64,000 nucleotides of DNA, taken from NCBI GenBank assembly GCA_964490895.1, contig CAZBEI010000118.1, positions 1 through 64,000 of the forward strand. Direction: 5' to 3'. The notes under the pieces are model-generated. The model searched no databases, was not told where the DNA came from, and was given only the letters and a program-made list of their open reading frames with translations. The position numbers and the translations under genes were made by a program. This stretch comes from JACRAO01 sp964490895 (GTDB taxonomy: Bacteria; Bdellovibrionota; UBA1018). Positions 16,339 through 23,160 of the stretch are shown here, in pieces. The first letter of the stretch is position 1, and every line of letters begins with the position of its first letter.

Positions 16339-16342
16339 AAAG

Positions 16343-17665
16343 TTAAATTTTCCAAAATGGATAGAACAATATTTTTTTGCTTTTGTTAAAATAAGGTGCA
16401 CCTCCATAGAGCACCACTCCAAACGGGAGTTTCCATTTAGAAATGACACACTCGAGTAACTCTGTATTTTTTATTTCATTTAATTGATGCGTCTTCTTGA
16501 CTTCTATGGGAACAAGTCGCTCCCCTAATTTAAATATAAAATCGATTTCACCGGGTAAAAAATCCAAGGAGTCATTTACAGCTTTATAGGCAAAGTTTTT
16601 GTAATAATAAATATTGGCTTTTAGAGGAAGTTTTTCCTGCAAAGCGTTGAGGCGCGAGTGCACATAGGCCTCCAGTCTATATCCTGCTTCAGATTCCTTA
16701 AAATCCAAATGGGCTGTATAATAAGTCACTAGACTTGGGTCTATCCATGAATAAATTGCAAAATATGTTTTTTTAAGATTTTCATACTCTGCCAGGTAGG
16801 GCCTTTTTTTTATTAAGTACCCATGATTCAATAAGTGATCAATCACTTTGTCGACCCCATTGCGCTTAGAATTACGTAAAACTTGATGGATCCCCTTATA
16901 GGTGAATTCTTTAGAATTCAAACTTGCCAAGTACTGTCTCACTTCGTCGTCTCTGGCTACTGTGGTTTCATAGTTTTCTGTAATGCCTCTTTCGGCTACC
17001 AGTTTGATCTCTTGGAGAGCGCGTTGCTCACCCTTTGCAAAAAAGGCCTTGGGCAGCCCTCCGTAGATCAAATACTGATCTAAAACAGGTACAATTTTCT
17101 GATCCCATTTTTCGGATTCAATCGATACCTCTTGCGGTGGAGTCCAGTCCGCTATGATCTTCTCAAATGGAGCCAACTCTTCTTGCAATGCTGAGGTGTT
17201 CATTATTTTCTTATGAACCAAAATTTCTTTCAAAGAAAAGGGTGTTAACGTCATGACTTCGGCTCGACGCTGAAGTCGGTTTTTTGCTTCAGTTTTTAAA
17301 AATGCAGGATGTGATCCTGAAACAATAAACGACACTTTAGCTTCGTCATAAGCAATCTTGACAGCATCAAAAATTTCCGGTTCTTTTTGGATCTCATCCA
17401 CAAATAAGATCACCTTTTTTAGGCCACGAGAGTGAATTTCGTTCGAAATAAATCTGGTATTTTCTCTAATTTGTGACCTAAACGCAACATCGTCACCTGT
17501 ATATTGTAAAACATCAAAGCCTTTTTTCTCTAGTTTTTCTAAAAGTTTTGTAACGAGCGTTGTTTTTCCGCAGCCCACTATTCCGGGTAATATAATTCCT
17601 GTAGGATGTTGGTCTAAAATCTTATTTTGAATTTGAAATAACAATTCGCGTTCTACAAAGTCCAT
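16343..17665 (-). CDS. AAA+ ATPase with DUF4143-type C-terminus (copy 1)
   Basis: 440 aa. Walker A 'GIVGCGKTT' at 28-36, Walker B 'VILFVDEIQ' at 85-93, sensor 'FIVSGSH' near 113, and a C-terminal domain with 'GEIDFIFKLGERLVPIEVKK' (about 385-404), a restriction-endonuclease-like D-x-E-x-K pattern typical of the AAA_14/DUF4143 group. The cellular role of this group is unknown. It starts from an ATG at 17663-17665 in an AT-rich region. Its 3' end abuts the tRNA at 16268-16338 by 4 nt, a common integration position. It is one of four such ATPases in the window; they are clearly different in sequence from one another. Confidence 0.85.
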   Translation of the reverse strand: MDFVERELLFQIQNKILDQHPTGIILPGIVGCGKTTLVTKLLEKLEKKGFDVLQYTGDDVAFRSQIRENTRFISNEIHSRGLKKVILFVDEIQKEPEIFDAVKIAYDEAKVSFIVSGSHPAFLKTEAKNRLQRRAEVMTLTPFSLKEILVHKKIMNTSALQEELAPFEKIIADWTPPQEVSIESEKWDQKIVPVLDQYLIYGGLPKAFFAKGEQRALQEIKLVAERGITENYETTVARDDEVRQYLASLNSKEFTYKGIHQVLRNSKRNGVDKVIDHLLNHGYLIKKRPYLAEYENLKKTYFAIYSWIDPSLVTYYTAHLDFKESEAGYRLEAYVHSRLNALQEKLPLKANIYYYKNFAYKAVNDSLDFLPGEIDFIFKLGERLVPIEVKKTHQLNEIKNTELLECVISKWKLPFGVVLYGGAPYFNKSKKILFYPFWKI

Positions 17666-17741
17666 GCTTATCTATAAATATCTCATTTTATTTCTAGATT
17701 TACAAGTAAATTAGATATTTAATTTTTAAATTTATACCCCT

Positions 17742-18623
17742 TTATCTAGGCACGAACCCACGCATCTTGGGGATTGTTTCGTGGCAATCCACAGGCGGGT
17801 AGTTAATAAACTCGAGGAGTTGGAGCCTCTCCTCTGCACCGGTCAAAACCAGTGGGGTTCCACCAGCTCTGGGTGCTGGGGCGTTTGCATTCACCTCAGT
17901 CTTTAACCCAGTCCAAAGGTCGATAAAATAAAGTTCAGTGTTCTGGGTATTATTTGTTTTGTCATTGATCACCCCAGCAATTTGGACATTCATTTCCTGG
18001 ATATCGTCGATGCAAATAGATTGAGTGGTTCGCGGATTTTGGTCACTATGTACAATGATAATAGAAAGACCAGGTCGGTTTGGATCTCTGCAGGGGATAT
18101 CTGCCGCTCTGATCGAGTCTTGTACTGTGTTCCCAGCTACTGTATTCGCAGGGATATCAATCATTGCGTTGTTTAAGACGTTAAACTGACAACACAAAAT
18201 AAAAACTTGGTCTATGGGAGGATTGGGGTTAAGTGCTGCTGGAGGCACTGTGCGTCTTTCTCTAAAAGCAAATCTGTCATTAAAGCAAACTCTCATGTCT
18301 CCTCTCAACACAATGGCTCCTTGTCCGGCAATTCGGTATGTGTTTAGATTATCTGGCGTTGCATCATTTGGTGGGTGAGGAGCTCCTGGTGGAAGTTGTG
18401 TAAACACTACTGTTTCCGCTCTCCTAAATGCATAATCAATCACTCCGTGGAGAGTGTCTTTGCCAAACTCAAAGCTCCCAATATTTTCTGTGCTTTTGCT
18501 TAATTGCGAAACTTGCTTGAGTTGTTGAGTGGCAACAAGGGCTACAATAACTGCCAATCCCGATGCAATAATCACTTCGGCAATGGTAAATCCAGAAGTA
18601 CCTAAGGCTTCTTTCTTTTTCAA
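17742..18623 (-). CDS. Prepilin-like protein (type IV pilin/pseudopilin N-terminus)
   Basis: 293 aa with a type III prepilin signal: the leader ends 'LGTSG' and cleavage before 'FTIAEVIIASGLAVIVAL' leaves Phe1 and Glu5. The hydrophobic helix continues to about residue 37. The rest is a large soluble domain of no recognised family with several Cys (for example 'FILCCQF'). Proteins of this kind are minor pilins or pseudopilins processed by PilD. Its start overlaps the stop of the upstream prepilin gene by 4 nt (ATGA), so the two are coupled. Confidence 0.8.
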   Translation of the reverse strand: MKKKEALGTSGFTIAEVIIASGLAVIVALVATQQLKQVSQLSKSTENIGSFEFGKDTLHGVIDYAFRRAETVVFTQLPPGAPHPPNDATPDNLNTYRIAGQGAIVLRGDMRVCFNDRFAFRERRTVPPAALNPNPPIDQVFILCCQFNVLNNAMIDIPANTVAGNTVQDSIRAADIPCRDPNRPGLSIIIVHSDQNPRTTQSICIDDIQEMNVQIAGVINDKTNNTQNTELYFIDLWTGLKTEVNANAPAPRAGGTPLVLTGAEERLQLLEFINYPPVDCHETIPKMRGFVPR

Positions 18624-19744
18624 TGGATGACCACCTCTGAGTTATAAGCAGCTGGGACGGGATCAGGGATTGGTCTTACGTTGAGATCAGCATTTATAGG
18701 TCTATTTTGATCCCATGAATATTGAAAAGTCCTAATATTAACCGTAATAATATCCCCCAAATTATTTACTGCAGCCACAGCTGCAGCCGACTGGAAAGTA
18801 AAGCGAAGCTCACTCCGGATGGCTCGACCTGGCGGTGCGTCTGGTCCAAGTGCAGGAATATTTCCTGAACTCGGAAATAAGTTGTCGATAATGATTGTGT
18901 TTACAAAATTACCGACAGTGACTTCATCTAAAAAAATTCTGGGAATTTTCTGACCCAATCGAGATCCAAAATAAAATGGACTTACAATCGGATAGGGGCT
19001 GGGAGCGGGGACTGGAGGCGGGTTGGGCACGCCGCTAAATAAAATTGTAAAGTTGTTAAAATCTAAGTTTCTTGCTAAATCGGAGTTAGTAAATCCAGCA
19101 AATCCTGGGTTTGCACCATTATGACAACTGATGCAATTTGCAAGTGGGTTGCCCATGATTGCTCGAATTTTTTGGTCGGGGGGAGGTTGAGGATTGGGTC
19201 CATCAAAAAAATCTTGATCCAGGTTTCCCCTCTGTCTTCCACCAGCGCGACTAGAAAGTGTCCAGGCCTGAATTCGATTTGCTAATAATCGCCACGCTCT
19301 CCTTTCAATAACATTGGGTGGCTGATGGAGATTAAAGGGTCCAACTGTAAGATTGATAGGATTAATTTCACATCGATGAGTTACAGGATTTAATCTAATA
19401 TAAGGATGTAAGACTTTAATATTCCCCGGACCACCTCTGTCGGAGTCATCATTACAAGCAGTAGGAGGGTTCTGGATCGGCAGATATCCTCCCGGCAGCG
19501 GTGGGGGTAGATCTGCCTGGTGACACGGATCTTGGCACATCCAATATAGAATCGTGTCTTTAGAGGTCGCTTTTATCAGATTCTGGATTGCAAAATTTTC
19601 ACGGATGATCTCGGAGTGGCTTCGAGACATTTTCTGAAATTTTACGGTATGCGTGGTTAAAATCGAAAACGCCAGAGCTCCCACAATCAGGACAGTAGCC
19701 CCGATTAAAACCTCTACAATGGTAAACCCTCTCTTATTACTCAT
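18620..19744 (-). CDS. Prepilin-like protein with a CxxCH haem-binding motif
   Basis: 374 aa. Leader 'MSNKRG' then 'FTIVEVLIGATVLIVGAL' (Phe1, Glu5), a clear type III prepilin signal. About residues 200-260 contain 'ANCISCHNGANPGFAG', then 'LDFNNFTILFSG' and 'SPFYFGSRLGQKIPR'. This follows the pattern of small c-type cytochrome modules (CxxCH, then a 'SPLYxR' stretch). No certain distal Met ligand is visible. The remainder is proline-rich. It overlaps the next prepilin gene by 4 nt. Its upstream region is very AT-rich and shared with a divergent pilin-like fragment at 19869. Confidence 0.8.
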   Translation of the reverse strand: MSNKRGFTIVEVLIGATVLIVGALAFSILTTHTVKFQKMSRSHSEIIRENFAIQNLIKATSKDTILYWMCQDPCHQADLPPPLPGGYLPIQNPPTACNDDSDRGGPGNIKVLHPYIRLNPVTHRCEINPINLTVGPFNLHQPPNVIERRAWRLLANRIQAWTLSSRAGGRQRGNLDQDFFDGPNPQPPPDQKIRAIMGNPLANCISCHNGANPGFAGFTNSDLARNLDFNNFTILFSGVPNPPPVPAPSPYPIVSPFYFGSRLGQKIPRIFLDEVTVGNFVNTIIIDNLFPSSGNIPALGPDAPPGRAIRSELRFTFQSAAAVAAVNNLGDIITVNIRTFQYSWDQNRPINADLNVRPIPDPVPAAYNSEVVIH

Positions 19745-19868
19745 TAAAAACCACTCACGTTTTTTTAAATTAAAATTACTTATTAATGCCGCCCCATTTG
19801 CAGTATGGTATTATTTTAGTATAATATTATATAAAGGTTAAGTCTTTTTTTATAAGGGGTGGAATTAA

Positions 19869-19950
19869 ATGAAATCACATCAAAAAGGCAGCGTGCTACT
19901 GATGGTCCTCGGCATCTTGGAAGTGGGCATTAGGGAGTTAAATAGGATTC
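19869..19950 (+). pseudogene. Truncated PilX-like leader fragment
   Basis: A good Shine-Dalgarno (AAGGGGTGG) precedes an ATG that encodes 'MKSHQKGSVLLMVLGI', the start of a PilX/minor-pilin-like protein ('GSVLLMVLGI'). The open frame then runs into DNA antisense to vapC and stops at 20031-20033 (54 codons in all), so the gene lost its body, probably when the toxin-antitoxin module arrived. Its beginning resembles those of the genes at 20863 and 23151 ('MKSG'). Confidence 0.5.
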
Positions 19951-20374
19951 ATGAAAGCACGTTAAACCCTTCTTTAATCGCCGCCCTTGCAAGTTGTTCA
20001 TCAAATGTCACAAAATTGAGTCTGCTTGGGTGATCATCACAGGCCACTAAGGCTGCGGCGAGTTGAAGCGAATCAGAAGCCTGCAAAACATGTGCTCCTA
20101 AAAGTCGTTCAGCCTTTTTTTTAACTTGGGTGGTATGAGTGACCTCCATCCAAAGGCGGTCTAGTTTTTTTAGGTTTTTAAAACATCCCTTTAAAACCAC
20201 TTCGGAAAGTTGTTTTGTCCTTTCTCTTCGATAAAGAGCAGAGAGGCATTCTACAGAAGTAAAACACCAAACCACAATTTTTTTAGTTTGTCCTAAGAGC
20301 TCAAGAGAGTGAGGGGTTCTTGTCTCTTCGACTAAAAGAGGAACAACAGCAGAGGAGTCCCAAAAGGTGATCAT
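19949..20374 (-). CDS. vapC: PIN-domain ribonuclease toxin, VapC family
   Basis: 141 aa PIN domain. Acidic residues in order: Asp6 in 'FWDSSAVVPLL', Glu in 'TSVECLSALYRRE' (about 42), Asp in 'QASDSLQLAAALVA' (about 100) and Asp in 'FVTFDEQLA' (about 125). VapC toxins cleave tRNA or other RNA in a Mg-dependent manner. The start codon overlaps the stop of the antitoxin gene by 4 nt, the usual VapBC layout. The pair lies at the edge of a zone of broken genes and repeats. Confidence 0.88.
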   Translation of the reverse strand: MITFWDSSAVVPLLVEETRTPHSLELLGQTKKIVVWCFTSVECLSALYRRERTKQLSEVVLKGCFKNLKKLDRLWMEVTHTTQVKKKAERLLGAHVLQASDSLQLAAALVACDDHPSRLNFVTFDEQLARAAIKEGFNVLS

Positions 20375-20679
20375 CTCCCCTCTCTACGATCTTTTAAGAG
20401 CTGCTCTAAAACCCCAGCAGGGCCACTCCCACAGGAGATGTTTTTTTTAAGTTCATCTATCACAGCCCGATTTAACACCCCTTTTCCGCGTGAGATCATC
20501 CCCTTTGTCTCTAATTGCTGCAAATAGACTTCTTCTTCATTGTATAAAAATTTTTCGATCGGAGTAATTTCTGCAATGGGTGTGTTTCGTTCAAAAACAC
20601 GTACAGTTTCGCCTTTTTTTACAAGGACAAGAAATTCGCTGAGGTGATTTTTTAGTTCTGCTATATTGGCCTTTCTCAT
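20371..20679 (-). CDS. vapB: Antitoxin of the Phd/YefM type
   Basis: 102 aa from the ATG at 20677-20679. The N-terminus 'MRKANIAELKNHLSEFLVLV' with 'KGETVRVFERNTPIAEITP' is the Phd/YefM DNA-binding fold; the C-terminal part should wrap the PIN toxin. An upstream TTG in frame (20715) would put the operator inside the gene, so I prefer the ATG even though no Shine-Dalgarno is visible. The operator palindrome ends on the first base of the start codon. Confidence 0.85.
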   Translation of the reverse strand: MRKANIAELKNHLSEFLVLVKKGETVRVFERNTPIAEITPIEKFLYNEEEVYLQQLETKGMISRGKGVLNRAVIDELKKNISCGSGPAGVLEQLLKDRREGR

Positions 20680-20697
20680 ATAGCTATGATAGCTATA
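20679..20697. promoter_or_regulatory. Palindromic operator of the vapBC module
   Basis: A perfect 19-bp palindrome, TATAGCTAT-C-ATAGCTATA on the minus strand, overlaps the first base of the vapB ATG. Autorepression by the antitoxin or toxin-antitoxin complex is the expected use. Because it occupies the ribosome-binding position, the transcript may be leaderless. Confidence 0.6.
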
Positions 20698-20799
20698 TTT
20701 AGAGCTCGAAGTCAATGGGAATTTCAGTCAGTCTGGCTGGAGATGCTGTTCCTTTTGGTGTTTAAATTAGGCAATAACATTAGCAGCTTAAAACATCAT

Positions 20800-20828
20800 T
20801 TGACGAAAACGGTGCATTTATTTATTAT
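20800..20828 (+). promoter_or_regulatory. Copy A of the triplicated sigma70-type promoter
   Basis: TTGACG - 17 bp - TATTAT. The same arrangement occurs at 21595-21623 and 23090-23118. It leads to an ATG at 20863 behind GGGGGA, encoding only a 21-residue leader ('MKSGVLKIINV' then REP-derived codons, stop at 20926-20928). Confidence 0.6.
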
Positions 20829-20862
20829 ATAACGATAGTTCAAGTGCTTTATTGGGGGACGT

Positions 20863-20928
20863 ATGAAGTCAGGGGTGCTAAAAATAATAAACGTGACTGT
20901 TCAGCCTCATTCTTCAGGCTCGGTGTAA
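20863..20928 (+). pseudogene. Pilin-like leader copy A, interrupted by a REP-like element
   Basis: 'MKSGVLKIIN' matches the first ten residues of the protein at 23151 ('MKSGALKIIN'). At codon 11 the sequence switches into the REP-like repeat starting at 20893 and stops 10 codons later. The insertion split off this copy of the gene start. Confidence 0.55.
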
Positions 20929-21469
20929 AAACTACGGCGGCCATTCCGGTGTGGGCCAGTTATTTTGAAATAAAATATAAAGAAACTCTTGGATGTTTTT
21001 CTGAAAGTATCTTTTAATACCCACAAGATCTCTTCCCCACTCCACAATTCGAGACCAAGCGAGATCATCCCAAAAGCGTTTTAGGGCTGGCTGCCCCTTC
21101 TTTGCTCCTGTCATCACTCGGGCAATGAGGCCTGTTCTTTTCTCTGCTTCTTAAAGAAAGGAAAATGCATCTGTTTTTCTTGTTTTTTCATTCGCCTGTC
21201 CCGGTTGTGTTGTATAGGATACGAGCAATGTTATTTCAACCCTATTTTTTTATCCAATGGTCTAATTATTTTATTTTAAAAACATAGTAATTTTTCATTT
21301 TGTAAACTTTTGCAAACATTTATAAACTTTTTCACAGCTTTTTATGCTGTGCGAACACACATGCACTTGTAAGGCCTGAAAATATCTTTTTTTTATAAGT
21401 CCACCCCGGGGGCCACCGGGGGTCTATCGCTTTTTAAACCAAGCCTGCAGAATGAGGCTGAACAGTCAC
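20893..21469 (-). mobile_element. REP-flanked transposase (RAYT-like) remnant
   Basis: Terminal inverted repeats of 31 bp (20893-20923 and 21439-21469) match at 29 of 31 positions. Each end has a small internal hairpin (AGCCT/AGGCT). The minus strand between them carries a deleted Y1-transposase-like gene ending just inside the left repeat. The same repeat occurs as a back-to-back pair at 51789-51874. The architecture fits a REP-associated tyrosine transposase (TnpA_REP) with its REP sequences; it is inferred from sequence pattern, not a database match. Between about 21195 and 21435 I see only a hairpin (CACAGC/GCTGTG near 21330) and a GC-rich patch. Confidence 0.55.
20932..21191 (-). pseudogene. 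RAYT-like Y1 transposase remnant, internal deletion
   Basis: On the minus strand an ATG at 21189-21191 begins 'MKKQEKQMHFPFFKKQRK', then the frame is lost (stop near 21114). The next frame (open 20932-21150) continues with 'RTGLIARVMTGAKKGQ' and 'LKRFWDDLAWSRIVEWGRD', then 'YFQKNIQEFLYI', resembling the end of REP-associated tyrosine transposases. A complete protein would need roughly 200 more residues between the two parts, including the HUH motif and catalytic Tyr, so it cannot be active. Confidence 0.5.
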
Positions 21470-21497
21470 GGTTTTTTTTATTATTTTCAAGCGCTGG

Positions 21498-21561
21498 GCT
21501 CTCAATCGATACCATGAAAGAGGTCGATGAAAAATTAAAACACGTTCTTGATCTTAACTAA
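21498..21561 (+). pseudogene. MazF-like C-terminal fragment, copy B
   Basis: The frame ending at the TAA at 21559-21561 encodes 'LSIDTMKEVDEKLKHVLDLN', identical to the end of the longer fragment at 22922-23056. It resembles the last helix of MazF/PemK ribonuclease toxins. The body of the gene is missing; upstream is the REP element edge. Confidence 0.45.
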
Positions 21562-21594
21562 TTAAGCAATAAAATAAACAACCTAGGAGGATTG

Positions 21595-21623
21595 TTGACT
21601 GACTTAAGTTAGTTATTTATTAT
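21595..21623 (+). promoter_or_regulatory. Copy B of the triplicated sigma70-type promoter
   Basis: TTGACT - 17 bp - TATTAT, followed by a Shine-Dalgarno GGGGAA and an ATG at 21660 with only nine codons. If active it would transcribe antisense into the 3' end of the ATPase gene at 21686-22867. Confidence 0.6.
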
Positions 21624-21685
21624 ATATAAATATAGTTCAGATATTTTATTGGGGAACGTATGAGAGATGGCTATGTGGCTTTTGG

Positions 21686-22867
21686 CTAACTCCAATAACT
21701 CCACGGCAAAAGACAGACTCCCTGTTTCGGAAGATGGACGGTATTGACAGGGGCGAGAAGAACAGCCCGTTTGACTCCAAGAGCCTTCATAGCGCCTGTC
21801 AAGCTGCGCGCATGGTACTCCATTTGAGAAGGGGCAATTGTTTCGCTCATGATTTTTATCGGTATGTTTTGCCAAACAAGATCAATCACAGGACCATGAA
21901 TGCTTTTATAATAATTTTTACGCATCACAAACCTTTGGTACTCATTAAAACAAAAGATCTCGTTTAATAAATAATGCCTAGCAATAGAGAGACTGACTTC
22001 TGGTCCAGTTTTTATTGGGGAAAGATGGAATGCTAGCCCAGAATCTCCAAACATCCAATGGTCATTACCCACTCCAGGTTCCTGGACAGTAAATCTCCTG
22101 AGAAAAAAAATATTTTCAAGTGCCTGAATGTAACGTTTTGCTTTTCGCTTGTCACCTCTCACATAACTCAAGGAGGGATAATCAGCGTTAGGAAGAGCTT
22201 TGGCTAGCATCTGAATTAACGAAAAACAATAATCAGGATCAAACCCCTTTCCGTAAGCACGCGCTGCATCGCGGACAATTGTTGTGTCAAGCCAGTTATT
22301 CCAATATTCCTTGCACATATTCTCGTCGCGAATAAAGGCAGGAACTGGGAGACCTCCTGATCTCATTTGCACAGACAAATCTTCAAACTTAAATCGTGGT
22401 GTCGAGGGAGACAGGAAGTGTGACTCATTTTTAATAGTTTTCTGAGATTGTTGATGGATTTCACCAAAACACATGGGGTAAAGATGCAACAAGCCAATTC
22501 TACCAGTTAATGATTCTCGAACACCTATTTTTTGTGAAAACGCAACTGATCCGGTCAAAAACCACTGGCCAGGGATTTTTTTTCTGTCTACCAGTGATTT
22601 AATCGAATCAAATAATAGGGGTGCTTTTTGAACTTCATCAAGTACGGTAGGGGATCCCTGGTGTCTACTTAGAAAAACGCGAGGTGCGGCTAGGGCTTCA
22701 GCTCTCATTTCTTCGTCATCAAAACTGAGATAGTTTTTAATCCCAATGCGATCTCTCAGCAAAGTAGATTTGCCAACCTGTCTCATCCCGAGTACTCCAA
22801 CAATTGGCCAGAAACTAGCCATTTTTTTTATTTTTACCTCACTAAAACGAGGTCTTTGGTGTGGCAT
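21686..22867 (-). CDS. AAA+ ATPase with DUF4143-type C-terminus (copy 2)
   Basis: 393 aa. Walker A 'GMRQVGKST' at 27-35, Walker B 'PTVLDEVQK' at 73-81, sensor 'WFLTGSVAFSQ' near 108, then 'GRIGLLHLYPMCFGEI' and a C-terminal domain ending 'VIDLVWQ' and 'GVCLLPWSYWS'. This is the AAA_14/DUF4143 organisation. The nuclease-like core is less complete than in the other copies. It sits alone between two direct repeats of about 165 bp (21498-21670 and 22993-23160), i.e. inside a duplicated copy of the region upstream of the 23151 gene. Confidence 0.82.
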   Translation of the reverse strand: MPHQRPRFSEVKIKKMASFWPIVGVLGMRQVGKSTLLRDRIGIKNYLSFDDEEMRAEALAAPRVFLSRHQGSPTVLDEVQKAPLLFDSIKSLVDRKKIPGQWFLTGSVAFSQKIGVRESLTGRIGLLHLYPMCFGEIHQQSQKTIKNESHFLSPSTPRFKFEDLSVQMRSGGLPVPAFIRDENMCKEYWNNWLDTTIVRDAARAYGKGFDPDYCFSLIQMLAKALPNADYPSLSYVRGDKRKAKRYIQALENIFFLRRFTVQEPGVGNDHWMFGDSGLAFHLSPIKTGPEVSLSIARHYLLNEIFCFNEYQRFVMRKNYYKSIHGPVIDLVWQNIPIKIMSETIAPSQMEYHARSLTGAMKALGVKRAVLLAPVNTVHLPKQGVCLLPWSYWS

Positions 22868-22921
22868 AAGTAATATAAATAATATGCACTGAGTTGAAAA
22901 AAAATGATAGCACTTTTTTAG

Positions 22922-23056
22922 ACAATCACTCGGTTACACACCAGGGCTATTTATGCTTTAGAAAAGGCCCTTCTAAAAAACCACATCATGCAGCTCTCAA
23001 TCGATACCATGAAAGAGGTCGATGAAAAATTAAAACACGTTCTTGATCTTAACTAA
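22922..23056 (+). pseudogene. MazF/PemK-like toxin C-terminal fragment, copy C
   Basis: An open frame without start encodes 'TRAIYALEKALLKNHIMQLS' followed by 'IDTMKEVDEKLKHVLDLN'. The pattern (a basic strand, then xLSxxxMxEVDxxLKxxLxL) is the end of MazF/PemK toxins. The first two-thirds of the gene are absent; an in-frame stop lies at 22919-22921. Its last 20 residues recur at 21498-21561. Confidence 0.45.
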
Positions 23057-23160
23057 TTAGGCAATAAAATAAACAGCTTAGGAGGATTGTTGACTAATTT
23101 AAATTAGCTATTTATTATATATATAGTTCAGATATTTTATTGGGGGACGTATGAAATCAG
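22993..23160 (+). repeat. Direct repeat, right copy (flanks DUF4143 ATPase copy 2)
   Basis: Right copy of the repeat at 21498-21670. It retains the intact junction to the full-length pilin-like gene at 23151, so this is probably the original copy. Part of the same unit (from about ATTAGGCAATA to the ATG) also occurs at 20767-20865. Confidence 0.8.
23090..23118 (+). promoter_or_regulatory. Copy C of the triplicated promoter, driving the 23151 gene
   Basis: TTGACT (5/6 to consensus) - 17 bp - TATTAT (5/6), 32 nt before the ATG at 23151, which has a GGGGGA Shine-Dalgarno. The conservation of both hexamers and the spacing in all three copies supports function. Confidence 0.7.

Larger units (their letters stand above)
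21498..21670 (+). repeat. Direct repeat, left copy (flanks DUF4143 ATPase copy 2)
   Basis: About 165 bp starting GCTCTCAATCGATACC and running through the MazF-like end, AGGAGG, the promoter and the ATG at 21660. It matches 22993-23160 with scattered substitutions and one 4-bp indel. After the ATG the copies diverge ('MRDGYVAFG' then stop), where the antisense ATPase gene begins. Confidence 0.8.
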
